From positions 1-11,537 of the forward strand of contig PFXB01000043.1 in the NCBI GenBank assembly GCA_002791435.1: 11,537 bases of DNA, read 5' to 3'. The notes below the pieces were generated by a model, which did not search any database, was not told the DNA's origin, and was given only the letters and a program-made list of their open reading frames with translations. The stretch is from a candidate division WWE3 bacterium CG_4_9_14_3_um_filter_43_9 (GTDB lineage: Bacteria; Patescibacteriota; CPR3; GCA-002780085). Shown one piece after another: positions 6,300-11,537 of this stretch. The position numbers and the translations under genes are program-made. The number at the start of each line of letters is the position of its first letter. The stretch's first letter is position 1.

Positions 6300-6716
6300 A
6301 TGCTGACACCTAAAAAAACTAAATATCGTAAAAGTTTCCGTGGACGATTGAGAGGGAAAGCTTATCGCGGAAGCAAAATTGAATTTGGAGAATTTGGATT
6401 GAAGTCGGAAGAAGCCGCCCATCTTGCCTCCAATCAATTGGAGTCTGCCCGTAAAGCGATCGTACATGCCACGAAAAGAGGCGGCAAAGTGTGGATCAGA
6501 ATTTTTCCGCATCAGCCGGCAACCAAAAAACCCCAGGAGGTAAGAATGGGAGGAGGTAAAGGTCCGGTTGATCATTATACGGCGACAGTCAAACCCGGTA
6601 GCATGATTTTTGAAATGGCCGGCGTTAGCGCGGATCTAGCCAAAAGAGCCTTATGGTTAGCCGGGAGAAAGTTGCCGATAAAAACCAAAGTGATTGAGAA
6701 AGAAGAGAAAGTTTAA
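6300..6716 (+). CDS. rplP: 50S ribosomal protein L16 (uL16)
   Basis: L16 binds near the A-site tRNA elbow on the 50S subunit and is a late-assembling protein. The 138 residues match the family. Motifs in order are MLTPKKTKYRKSFRGRLRGKAYRG, FGEFGL, ESARKAIVHATKRGGKVWIRIFPHQPATKKP, VRMGGGKG and the C-terminal AKRALWLAGRKLPIKTKV. Around residues 85-92 the sequence GKGPVDHYTATVKPG replaces the more usual GKGSPEYWVAVVKPG; otherwise it is standard. AAGGA (6286-6290) inside rpsC provides the Shine-Dalgarno, 9 bases before the ATG. It is followed 3 bases later by rpmC. Confidence 0.97.
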   Translation: MLTPKKTKYRKSFRGRLRGKAYRGSKIEFGEFGLKSEEAAHLASNQLESARKAIVHATKRGGKVWIRIFPHQPATKKPQEVRMGGGKGPVDHYTATVKPGSMIFEMAGVSADLAKRALWLAGRKLPIKTKVIEKEEKV

Positions 6717-6719
6717 TTG

Positions 6720-6974
6720 ATGGCTAAAAATAAAGATCTAAAGAAAAATTTCAAAGTTGAATTAAAACAGGAAGTAAATGATTCAGAACTGCGCCGAAGA
6801 TTGTCTGAAGAAAGACAAAAGCTTTTACAGACAAGACTTAATCTGAAGATTGGAAAGGAAAAAAACACCCAAGTAGTCAGACTGCAGCGCAAAAAAATTG
6901 CTCAAATTTTGACTCGCTTAAAACAGGTTCAAATTTTAAACCAGGCGAAAACTCTGTCTGGCAAGGAGATATGA
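6720..6974 (+). CDS. rpmC: 50S ribosomal protein L29 (uL29)
   Basis: L29 is a small two-helix protein at the tunnel exit beside L23. The 84-residue product is slightly longer than many L29s (60-75), mainly by a charged N-terminal stretch. Recognition rests on the SELRRRLSEERQKLLQTRLNLKIG helix, the later KIAQILTRLKQVQ helix, and position between rplP and rpsQ. A TTG lies directly before the ATG and could extend the protein by one residue. ATG at 6720 is preferred as the better start codon, but no strong Shine-Dalgarno decides it (only AGAAGAG near 6701). Its stop TGA shares its last base with the preferred rpsQ ATG. Confidence 0.93.
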   Translation: MAKNKDLKKNFKVELKQEVNDSELRRRLSEERQKLLQTRLNLKIGKEKNTQVVRLQRKKIAQILTRLKQVQILNQAKTLSGKEI

Positions 6975-7213
6975 TGGCAAAATCAAAAAGAGAAATTCAA
7001 GGTAAGGTTACCAGCGACAGAATGCAAAAGACGGCGATTGTTGAGGTAACTAAATTTACCGTTCACCCGCTTTATCGAAAAAGGATGATCAAGCGGAAAA
7101 GGTATGCGGTTGATAATCAACTTCAGGCTAAAATTGGACAAAAAGTAGTTATCCAGGAAAGCCGACCTATGAGCAAGACCAAAAAATGGAGAATTATAAA
7201 GATTTTAGCATGA
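6974..7213 (+). CDS. rpsQ: 30S ribosomal protein S17 (uS17)
   Basis: S17 is a primary 16S rRNA-binding protein of the 30S body with an OB fold. Its 79 residues match the family: GKVTSDRMQKTAIVEVTKFTVHPLYRKRMIKRKRY, then IGQKVVIQESRPMSKTKKWRIIKIL. Two ATGs occur in tandem at 6971 and 6974. AAGGAG (6963-6968) is only 2 bases from the first and 5 from the second, so 6974 is the more likely start. It overlaps the rpmC TGA by one base (TGATG), pointing to translational coupling. rplN follows after 9 bases. Confidence 0.96.
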   Translation: MAKSKREIQGKVTSDRMQKTAIVEVTKFTVHPLYRKRMIKRKRYAVDNQLQAKIGQKVVIQESRPMSKTKKWRIIKILA

Positions 7214-7222
7214 GGTAAAGCA

Positions 7223-7591
7223 ATGATTCAGGTTGGAACACATCTTAACGTAGCTGATAATTCAGGAGCCAAGAAAGTAGCTTGTATTCATATTCAAGGC
7301 GGATCAAAAAGAAGAAGCGCCACTCTGGGTGAAATTTTAACGGTGGCGGTCAAGGAAGGCGATCCCAACGGTGTTGTTAAAGTTCATCAGGTTGAAAAAG
7401 CGGTGGTGGTGCGCACTAAAAAGGAGAAAAGACGCACCGATGGCTCCCACATTCGTTTTGACGATAATGCGGTGGTAATTATCGATAAAGACGGCAATCC
7501 GAAGGGAAGCCGAATTTTCGGTCCCATTGCGCGCGAAATTAAGGAAAAAGGATTTAATAAGATTATTTCTTTAGCTTCGGAGGTTATCTAG
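7223..7591 (+). CDS. rplN: 50S ribosomal protein L14 (uL14)
   Basis: L14 lies at the subunit interface, forms bridges to 16S rRNA and is the binding site of the RsfS silencing factor. The 122-residue length is exactly typical. Signatures include [66 protein letters not shown] and [26 protein letters not shown]. The Shine-Dalgarno GAGGT (7212-7216) spans the rpsQ stop, 6 bases before the ATG. After its stop the compact packing breaks: 141 bases with a repeat element separate it from rplX. Confidence 0.98.
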   Translation: MIQVGTHLNVADNSGAKKVACIHIQGGSKRRSATLGEILTVAVKEGDPNGVVKVHQVEKAVVVRTKKEKRRTDGSHIRFDDNAVVIIDKDGNPKGSRIFGPIAREIKEKGFNKIISLASEVI

Positions 7592-7615
7592 AGTCCATGT
7601 CAAAACCTCTCTCAT

Positions 7616-7712
7616 GTCATTCTGAGCGGAGCTTTGCGTAGCGAAGAATCTAGCGGAAGCGTCACTTCGTGACTAGATCCTTCGATCCGCCAGCTGGCGG
7701 ACTCAGGATGAC
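7616..7712. repeat. 97-base MITE/REP-like element between rplN and rplX
   Basis: The ends GTCATTCTGAG (7616-7626) and CTCAGGATGAC (7702-7712) are inverted repeats with one mismatch. Inside are CGAAGAATCTAG (7642-7653) opposite CTAGATCCTTCG (7673-7684), with one mismatch. An inner GTCAC-TTC-GTGAC hairpin lies at 7661-7673, and a perfect 16-base palindrome TCCGCCAGCTGGCGGA at 7686-7701. No coding potential or T-tract is present and no clear target-site duplication is seen. Its ends match those of the copies at 1410 and 8649. Confidence 0.65.
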
Positions 7713-7732
7713 CTAGGACCATAGGTTTTGGA

Positions 7733-8065
7733 ATGAGTACTAATAGAAAAGTTATGAAGATTCATTCCGGTGATGAAGTTCAAATAGTCAAGGGCAAAGA
7801 TGCCGGCAAGAAGGGCAAGGTTGACAAAGTCTTCAGCCAAGAAGACAAAATCCTCCTCCCAGGATTAAATTTGGTTAAAAAGCATCAGAAGCCCCAAGGT
7901 AACAAAAAACCGGGCGGAATTATAGATTTAGCCAAACCCATACCTGTGGCCAACATCAGGCTTATTTGTCCTAAATGTAGCCAACCAACCAAGGTTGGTT
8001 TTAAAATTGAACCTGACGGACGAAAATACAGATTCTGTAAAAAATGTAAACAAGTTTTTACTTAA
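7733..8065 (+). CDS. rplX: 50S ribosomal protein L24 (uL24) with zinc ribbon
   Basis: L24 initiates 50S assembly by binding 23S rRNA near the tunnel exit. The KOW motif is at residues 9-35 (KIHSGDEVQIVKGKDAGKKGKVDKVF), followed by GLNLVKKHQKPQGNKKPGGIIDLAKPI. The C-terminal part holds a zinc ribbon with CPKC (79-82) and CKKC (102-105), retained in many bacteria but lost in E. coli. Length 110 is normal. The start is uncertain: the chosen ATG has only a weak AGG 7 bases upstream, and ATG at 7754 (MKIHSGDE) would give a more standard N terminus but has no Shine-Dalgarno. The chosen ATG lies in the right arm of an inverted repeat flanking the upstream repeat element. Confidence 0.95.
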   Translation: MSTNRKVMKIHSGDEVQIVKGKDAGKKGKVDKVFSQEDKILLPGLNLVKKHQKPQGNKKPGGIIDLAKPIPVANIRLICPKCSQPTKVGFKIEPDGRKYRFCKKCKQVFT

Positions 8066-8075
8066 AGGATAGAAG

Positions 8076-8621
8076 ATGAAGACTAGATTAAAAGAAAAAT
8101 ATCTCAAAGAAGTCTTCCCAATTTTCAGCCAACGGTATGGGGTTAAAAATTCATTGGCAGCGCCTCGCCTCACCAAAGTTACCATCAATATGGGTGTTGG
8201 AGTAGCTGCCCAGAATCCGAAGGAATTAGAGGAAGCGTTGGCTGATTTAACTTTAATTTCCGGGCAAAAACCGGTTGCGACCTTGGCCAAGAAATCAATC
8301 GCAGGGTTTAAGATTCGTAAAGGTTTGGCCATCGGTTGCAAGGTGACTCTACGTAAAGACAGAATGTACGAGTTTTTAGACAAACTGTTTAATGTCGTTT
8401 TACCCAGAGTCAGAGATTTCAGAGGGCTTTCCCTTCAATCATTCGACAGGCAGGGGAATTATACCTTGGGCATTCGCGAGCAAAATATTTTTCCTGAAAT
8501 TGATACGGCTAAACTCGGAAAAACGCGCAGTCTCGAAATTACGATTGGAACTTCAGCCAAGAAACCAGAATTAGCCCAAGAATTGCTCAGACTTTTAGGC
8601 ATGTCGTTAAGATCAGATTAA
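8076..8621 (+). CDS. rplE: 50S ribosomal protein L5 (uL5)
   Basis: L5 binds 5S rRNA and contacts P-site tRNA and the 30S head. The 181 residues fit the family. The order of motifs is [117 protein letters not shown] and a C-terminal [22 protein letters not shown]. The Shine-Dalgarno AAGGA (8065-8069) overlaps the rplX stop, 6 bases before the ATG. In E. coli S8 represses translation from this junction, but the 10-base gap here leaves little room for a comparable site. A repeat follows before rpsZ. Confidence 0.98.
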   Translation: MKTRLKEKYLKEVFPIFSQRYGVKNSLAAPRLTKVTINMGVGVAAQNPKELEEALADLTLISGQKPVATLAKKSIAGFKIRKGLAIGCKVTLRKDRMYEFLDKLFNVVLPRVRDFRGLSLQSFDRQGNYTLGIREQNIFPEIDTAKLGKTRSLEITIGTSAKKPELAQELLRLLGMSLRSD

Positions 8622-8624
8622 ACT

Positions 8625-8650
8625 GAGGGTGAATCATAATTTTCACCCTC
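8625..8650 (+). other. Perfect 9-base inverted repeat after rplE
   Basis: GAGGGTGAA (8625-8633) and TTCACCCTC (8642-8650) are perfect complements around TCATAATT. The stem starts 3 bases after the rplE stop and runs into the repeat block at 8649. No T-tract follows, so it does not meet the usual pattern of an intrinsic terminator. It may be a transcript-stabilising hairpin or part of the repeat. Confidence 0.4.
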
Positions 8651-8692
8651 ATCCTGAGCGACCCTGAGTTTATCGAAGGGGAGTCGAAGGAT
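8649..8692. repeat. Short dispersed-repeat copy between rplE and rpsZ
   Basis: TCATCCTGAGCG (8649-8660) matches the ends of the elements at 1410 and 7616. ACCCTGAG...TCGAAGGG (8661-8680) matches 1537-1557. GTCGAAGGAT (8683-8692) closes the block, with ATCCT at 8651 opposite AGGAT at 8688. It looks like a shortened member of the same family. It ends just before the rpsZ Shine-Dalgarno (8694-8699). Confidence 0.55.
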
Positions 8693-8707
8693 TAAGGAGT
8701 TTGGAAG

Positions 8708-8893
8708 ATGCCAAAAGAGTGTCAGATCGTCAAAGCCAAAAAGAAACCAAAATATTCGGTAAGGTTGGTACGCCGCTGCAGGCTGTGCGGTCGCAAAAGG
8801 GGATATATCCGTTATTTCGGCGTCTGCCGTATTTGTTTTCGTGAGTTGGCATTAAAAGGGGAAATCCCCGGTTTAACCAAGGCTTCATTGTAA
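8708..8893 (+). CDS. rpsZ: 30S ribosomal protein S14, zinc-binding type (uS14)
   Basis: S14 is a late-assembling protein of the 30S head. The 61-residue length is that of the short zinc-binding form, not the roughly 100-residue E. coli form. The zinc ligands are Cys24 and Cys27 (CRLC) and Cys40 and Cys43 (CRIC), within [21 protein letters not shown]. The family ending appears as [11 protein letters not shown], with a final Leu where Trp is common. The N terminus [19 protein letters not shown] is a little different from the usual MAKKSMIAK type. AAGGAG (8694-8699) precedes the ATG by 8 bases. rpsH follows after 13 bases. Confidence 0.96.
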   Translation: MPKECQIVKAKKKPKYSVRLVRRCRLCGRKRGYIRYFGVCRICFRELALKGEIPGLTKASL

Positions 8894-8906
8894 AGGAGTT
8901 ATTTTT

Positions 8907-9281
8907 ATGTCTTCTGATCCTATTGCTGATTTATTAACTAAGATCCGTAACGCCGGAATGGCCAGGAAAAAAGAAACAGAGGCTCCGCATTCCAAGATTA
9001 AAGAAATGTTGGTCAAGATTTTGAAACAGGAAGGATTGATTGAAGATTATAAAATCGAAGATCAAACGATTAGAATTTATCTCAAATTTGTTAAAAATCA
9101 CTTTATAATCTTGGGGCTGGAGAGAATATCAAAACCGGGATTGCGAAGGTATATCAAAGTCAAGAAGATCCGCCCTGATCGTTCGAAAATAAACATCATT
9201 TCAACTTCTCAGGGGTTGCTGACGGACAGGGAAGCTTTCAAGAAAAAATTAGGGGGCGAGATTCTTTGCCAGATAAGATAA
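8907..9281 (+). CDS. rpsH: 30S ribosomal protein S8 (uS8)
   Basis: S8 is a primary 16S rRNA-binding protein of the 30S platform and the autogenous repressor of the spc operon in E. coli. The 124 residues are slightly short (about 130 is usual). The N-terminal SSDPIADLLTKIRNAGMARK and APHSKIKEMLVKILKQEGLI, central ISKPGLRRYIK (74-84), and C-terminal IISTSQGLLTDREAFKKKLGGEILCQIR are clear. The stretch before ISTS, normally a Gly-rich GLGI turn, reads PDRSKIN (90-96), and the usual final aromatic residue is missing (CQIR). AAGGAG (8893-8898) precedes the ATG by 8 bases. Confidence 0.96.
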   Translation: MSSDPIADLLTKIRNAGMARKKETEAPHSKIKEMLVKILKQEGLIEDYKIEDQTIRIYLKFVKNHFIILGLERISKPGLRRYIKVKKIRPDRSKINIISTSQGLLTDREAFKKKLGGEILCQIR

Positions 9282-9295
9282 AGGAGTTTTAATTA

Positions 9296-9853
9296 ATGTC
9301 AAGAATCGGCCGTTTACCGATTGCTATTCCAGCTAATGTTGAAATCCAAAAGACGGATGATACCTTAAAGATTAAGGGTCCTGGGGGAGAAATGGAACAA
9401 TCCATTCCGCCGGGCATTGCCATCGAAATTGACAATCAGATCTTGCGGGTGAAACAGATTGGTGATAAAAAGGCCACTCAGGCGCTATTCGGTACCATTC
9501 GCTCCTTGGTTTTTAATAAAGTTTTAGGAGTAACGGAGGGATTTACTAAAGAGTTGGAGATTATCGGCGTTGGTTATAAAGCTCGGGTTGAAGGGGCAAA
9601 ATTACATCTGAATGTTGGATTTACTCACCCAATTGTATATCCGATTCCGTCGGGGATAGAAATTAAGGTTTCTGGAAACCAGATCCTGATTTCCGGGATT
9701 GATAAAGAGAAGGTGGGTAAAGTTGCCTCAGAGATAAGAAAAAACAAAAAGTGCAATCCGTATACCGGCAAAGGGATTAAGTATAAAGATGAAATCATCA
9801 AACGCAAAGCCGGCAAAGCAGCCAAAACCGGGTCATCTTTCGGGGCAAAATGA
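9296..9853 (+). CDS. rplF: 50S ribosomal protein L6 (uL6)
   Basis: L6 lies near the sarcin-ricin loop and the elongation-factor binding site. The 185 residues comprise two similar domains (about 1-82 and 83-165), starting with MSRIGRLPIAIPANVEI. The second domain includes GFTKELEIIGVGYKARVEGAKLHLNVGFTHPI and the family signature NPYTGKGIKYKDEIIKRKAGK, where PEPYKGKGI is more common. A short tail (TGSSFGAK) follows. AAGGAG (9281-9286) begins at the last base of the rpsH stop, 9 bases before the ATG. rplR follows after 22 bases. Confidence 0.97.
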   Translation: MSRIGRLPIAIPANVEIQKTDDTLKIKGPGGEMEQSIPPGIAIEIDNQILRVKQIGDKKATQALFGTIRSLVFNKVLGVTEGFTKELEIIGVGYKARVEGAKLHLNVGFTHPIVYPIPSGIEIKVSGNQILISGIDKEKVGKVASEIRKNKKCNPYTGKGIKYKDEIIKRKAGKAAKTGSSFGAK

Positions 9854-9875
9854 ATCTTAATAGGAGTCAATAAAA

Positions 9876-10235
9876 ATGGCAGACAAGAAACTTGAGAATC
9901 GTCAAAAAAGGAAAATTCGCATTCGAGCTAAAATCAGGGACATGAAAGATCGTCCCCGACTGTCGGTTTTTCGTTCCAATAAACATTTATATGGACAGAT
10001 TATCGATGACGAGCAAGGGAAAACATTGGCCAGTGCCGTGTCTCAAGAATTAAAAGAAGCAGGTAGCAAAAAGTTGACTAAACTTGAGAAAGCCAAGCTT
10101 CTCGGCGGTAAATTAGCCGAAAAGGCTCTGTCTCAGAAGATCAAAAAAGTGGTCTTCGACCGCGGCGGACATAAATATCACGGACGTATCAAGGCTTTTG
10201 CACAAGGGGCGCGTGAAGGCGGATTAAGTTTCTAG
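9876..10235 (+). CDS. rplR: 50S ribosomal protein L18 (uL18)
   Basis: L18 binds 5S rRNA together with L5 and helps place it in the central protuberance. The 119 residues are typical. The basic N terminus (RQKRKIRIRAKIRDMKDRPRLSVFRSNKHLYGQIIDD) is followed by ASAVSQELK, a helix with AKLLGGKLAEKAL, and the C-terminal signature VFDRGGHKYHGRIKAFAQGAREGGLSF. AGGAG (9862-9866) precedes the ATG by 9 bases. The 42-base gap to rpsE contains no evident structure. Confidence 0.97.
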   Translation: MADKKLENRQKRKIRIRAKIRDMKDRPRLSVFRSNKHLYGQIIDDEQGKTLASAVSQELKEAGSKKLTKLEKAKLLGGKLAEKALSQKIKKVVFDRGGHKYHGRIKAFAQGAREGGLSF

Positions 10236-10277
10236 GAAGCCAGGAAGATAAAAAATATTTGCTGAAAGAGGTTTTCG

Positions 10278-10850
10278 ATGGAGCAGAAATTTCAAAAACG
10301 AACTTATCAGGAAAAAACTGAAAAAGAATTTACGGAAAAAGTGGTGCAGGTCAATCGGGTTTCGAAAAAAACCAAAGGGGGGAACCGCATCAGTTTTTCG
10401 GTCATTATGGTGGTCGGTGATGGGAAAGGACGGGTAGGCGTAGGCTTGGGTAAGGCAGCTGATGTGGCCGGCGCCATCCGCAAAGGTTCAACTTATGCCA
10501 AAAAACATCTCATCAAAATTCCGATGGTTGCAAAAACCATTCCTCATGAGATTAAAATCAAAAGAGGGGCGGCTAAAATTATTTTGCGTCCGGCAGCTCC
10601 TGGAACAGGAGTAATTGCTGGCGGGGCGGTTCGGGCTGTGGTTGAGGCGGCTGGAATTAAGGATATTTTGAGCAAAGTTTTGGGGACATCCAATCAAGCT
10701 TCAAATGTATATGCTACATTTAAGGCCTTTCAAACCATAATTTTTCAGGAAGAAATTTATCGAGCTCGCAGTAAAAAAAATATTGAGCCTCCAAAAAAGA
10801 TTGATTCCGAAAAGGAAGAAAAAACTAAGTTTATCAAAAAAGAAAGTTAA
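10278..10850 (+). CDS. rpsE: 30S ribosomal protein S5 (uS5)
   Basis: S5 lies at the mRNA entry channel and affects decoding accuracy. The double-stranded RNA-binding domain covers about residues 18-82, with [46 protein letters not shown]. The C-terminal domain has [49 protein letters not shown] (about 103-151). A charged Lys/Glu tail from about 164 brings it to 190 residues, longer than the usual 165. The Shine-Dalgarno AGAGGT (10267-10272) precedes the ATG by 5 bases. The next gene after 15 bases is rplO, so rpmD (uL30) is missing from its usual place. Confidence 0.97.
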   Translation: MEQKFQKRTYQEKTEKEFTEKVVQVNRVSKKTKGGNRISFSVIMVVGDGKGRVGVGLGKAADVAGAIRKGSTYAKKHLIKIPMVAKTIPHEIKIKRGAAKIILRPAAPGTGVIAGGAVRAVVEAAGIKDILSKVLGTSNQASNVYATFKAFQTIIFQEEIYRARSKKNIEPPKKIDSEKEEKTKFIKKES

Positions 10851-10865
10851 AGGTAGGTTTTTACT

Positions 10866-11297
10866 ATGTCGCTTCACAAGTTGCCAAAAATAACAACCAA
10901 GCAAAAAAGAAGAATCGGACGAGGCTATGGCTCAGGAAGAGGAAAAACCAGTGGTAGAGGTACTAAGGGCCAGAAAGCTCGGGGAAAAGTTAAACTTGGA
11001 TTTGAGGGAGGGCAGTTGCCTTTTATTCGGCGCCTGCCTTATAAAAAAGGCTTTAAACATTTAGGCAAAAAACCCTTAATTTTTAATGTTGCCCATTTCA
11101 ATTTTATGGCTGATGGTCAGGAAATAACCCTTGAAAATCTGGTAAGTTTGGGATTGGTCCCCGAGAATTGGAAACACGGGGTAAAAATCTTGGGAGACGG
11201 ACAATTGACTAAAAAAATAATCATCAAAGGAATCCCTTGTTCTAAAGGGGCGAACATCAAGATTAAAGCCGCTGGCGGAGAGATTAAAACCGCATGA
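10866..11297 (+). CDS. rplO: 50S ribosomal protein L15 (uL15)
   Basis: L15 is a 50S assembly protein whose Gly/Arg-rich N-terminal extension threads through 23S rRNA. The 143 residues are typical. The N-terminal part (about 14-47) has RRIGRGYGSGRGKTSGRGTKGQKARG, followed by FEGGQLPFIRRLPYKKGF, then the globular domain with ENLVSLGLV, VKILGDGQLTKKIIIKGIPCSKGA and a final AAGGEI motif. AGGTAGG (10851-10857) precedes the ATG by 8 bases. The TGA stop overlaps an ATG (ATGA at 11294-11297) that opens the duplicated copy of the secY start. Confidence 0.97.
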   Translation: MSLHKLPKITTKQKRRIGRGYGSGRGKTSGRGTKGQKARGKVKLGFEGGQLPFIRRLPYKKGFKHLGKKPLIFNVAHFNFMADGQEITLENLVSLGLVPENWKHGVKILGDGQLTKKIIIKGIPCSKGANIKIKAAGGEIKTA

Positions 11298-11332
11298 AAG
11301 AAGTTTTGAAAAATATTTATAAAACTCTATGA
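11294..11332 (+). CDS. 12-codon minicistron created by the duplication
   Basis: The first ATG reads twelve codons (MKEVLKNIYKTL) and stops at TGA 11330-11332. It overlaps the rplO stop by ATGA at its start and the secY ATG by ATGA at its end. Eleven residues are identical to the SecY N terminus. A GGAG (11277-11280) lies 13 bases upstream, somewhat far. It may be translated as a coupling bridge between rplO and secY rather than to make a functional peptide; translation is unproven. Confidence 0.3.
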   Translation: MKEVLKNIYKTL

Positions 11333-11363
11333 AAGAAGTTTTGAAAAATATTTATAAAACTCC
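11294..11363 (+). repeat. 35-base tandem duplication over the secY start
   Basis: The 34 bases at 11294-11327 are repeated exactly at 11329-11362, giving a period of 35; the base after each copy differs (T at 11328, C at 11363). The repeated segment begins with the secY ATG and first codons. Because 35 is not a multiple of three, the first copy is out of frame with secY. It could be a real recent duplication or an assembly error. Confidence 0.9.
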
Positions 11364-11537
11364 GGATCTGAGAAATAAGATCCTTTTTACTCTCGGGATA
11401 CTAATAGTTTTTCGTCTTTTTTCTCATGTTCCAGTCCCGGGGGTTAATTTGGAGGCCCTCAAGAATCTTTTTACCCAAAATCAATTTTTAGGATTTTTGA
11501 ACTTATTCTCGGGCGGCACGATGCGTAATTTCTCGGT
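11329..11537 (+). CDS. secY: Protein translocase subunit SecY (5' part)
   Basis: SecY is the channel subunit of the SecYEG translocon in the cytoplasmic membrane. Sixty-nine codons are visible before the window ends. The N terminus (MKEVLKNIYKTPDLRNK) leads into the first membrane segment at about residues 17-34 (KILFTLGILIVFRLFSHV). The family motif VPVPGVN follows (35-41), and then the plug-region FLNLFSGG. secY follows rplO as in the standard spc operon. The start is the ATG of the second duplicated copy, since the first copy is out of frame. There is no Shine-Dalgarno directly upstream, so translation probably depends on coupling to rplO or to the minicistron. Confidence 0.95.
   Translation, partial: MKEVLKNIYKTPDLRNKILFTLGILIVFRLFSHVPVPGVNLEALKNLFTQNQFLGFLNLFSGGTMRNFS

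Noticed and set aside
5899..6309. Long open frames antisense to rpsC and rplP (136 and 122 codons)
   Set aside because: They are shadows of strongly conserved r-protein genes, with no ribosome-binding site or family resemblance.
6717..6719. TTG as rpmC start
   Set aside because: The ATG immediately following is the more usual start codon and nothing upstream favours the TTG.
6971..6973. First ATG of the tandem pair as rpsQ start
   Set aside because: It is only 2 bases from AAGGAG; the next ATG at 6974 has a workable 5-base spacing.
7686..7701. 16-base perfect palindrome as an operator or terminator
   Set aside because: It is part of the repeat element and has no T-tract; the same kind of GC-rich palindrome appears in other copies.
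8625..8650. Hairpin after rplE as an intrinsic terminator
   Set aside because: The 9-pair stem is good, but no T-tract follows and the spc genes continue directly.
1..11537. Alternative genetic code with TGA as glycine
   Set aside because: TGA ends tuf, rpsJ, rplD, rpsC, rpmC, rpsQ, rplF and rplO at the expected family lengths, and none occurs inside a gene.
1..11537. CRISPR arrays, tRNA or rRNA genes, prophage or defence genes
   Set aside because: No regularly spaced repeats, cloverleaf-forming gap or relevant coding region was found; nearly all the sequence is r-protein genes.

Overview
The window is a bacterial tuf - S10 - spc ribosomal-protein cluster, all on the + strand. It begins in the leader of tuf and ends inside secY. 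Gene order is tuf, rpsJ, rplC, rplD, rplW, rplB, rpsS, rplV, rpsC, rplP, rpmC, rpsQ, rplN, rplX, rplE, rpsZ (zinc-type S14), rpsH, rplF, rplR, rpsE, rplO, secY (partial). There is no rpmD (uL30): only 15 bases separate rpsE from rplO, where rpmD normally lies. Missing uL30, lysine-rich tails on several r-proteins, a zinc-type S14, a zinc-ribbon L24 and moderate AT content together suggest a Candidate Phyla Radiation (Patescibacteria) organism, perhaps Microgenomates-like. That placement is an inference. TGA serves as a normal stop (tuf, rpsJ, rplD, rpsC, rpmC, rpsQ, rplF, rplO), so the TGA-glycine code of SR1/Gracilibacteria does not apply.

Layout. Bases 1-132 hold a palindrome fragment and the tuf leader. 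Bases 133-1341 are tuf. Bases 1342-1742 are a 400-base gap with a 3' hairpin, a dispersed-repeat element, small dyads and the rpsJ leader. Bases 1743-2051 are rpsJ. Bases 2052-2191 are a structured gap that ends in an intrinsic-terminator-like hairpin just before rplC. Bases 2816-2928 are a second structured gap before rplD. From rplD to rplN (2929-7591) the genes are packed tightly, with several start/stop overlaps. Repeats then interrupt the operon between rplN and rplX (7592-7732) and between rplE and rpsZ (8622-8707). From rpsZ to secY the genes are again tightly spaced.

Function. EF-Tu delivers aminoacyl-tRNA, the r-proteins build both subunits, and SecY forms the protein-export channel, so this is core growth machinery. 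The novelty lies between the genes: (1) the tuf and rpsJ leaders look homologous, with the same bulged hairpin followed by shared blocks at matching distances; (2) a closed RNA-like structure plus terminator precedes rplC, and a tiered hairpin precedes rplD, and neither gene has a clear Shine-Dalgarno; (3) a 35-base tandem duplication over the secY start creates a 12-codon minicistron that overlaps both the rplO stop and the secY start; (4) MITE/REP-like repeats sit in several of the gaps.
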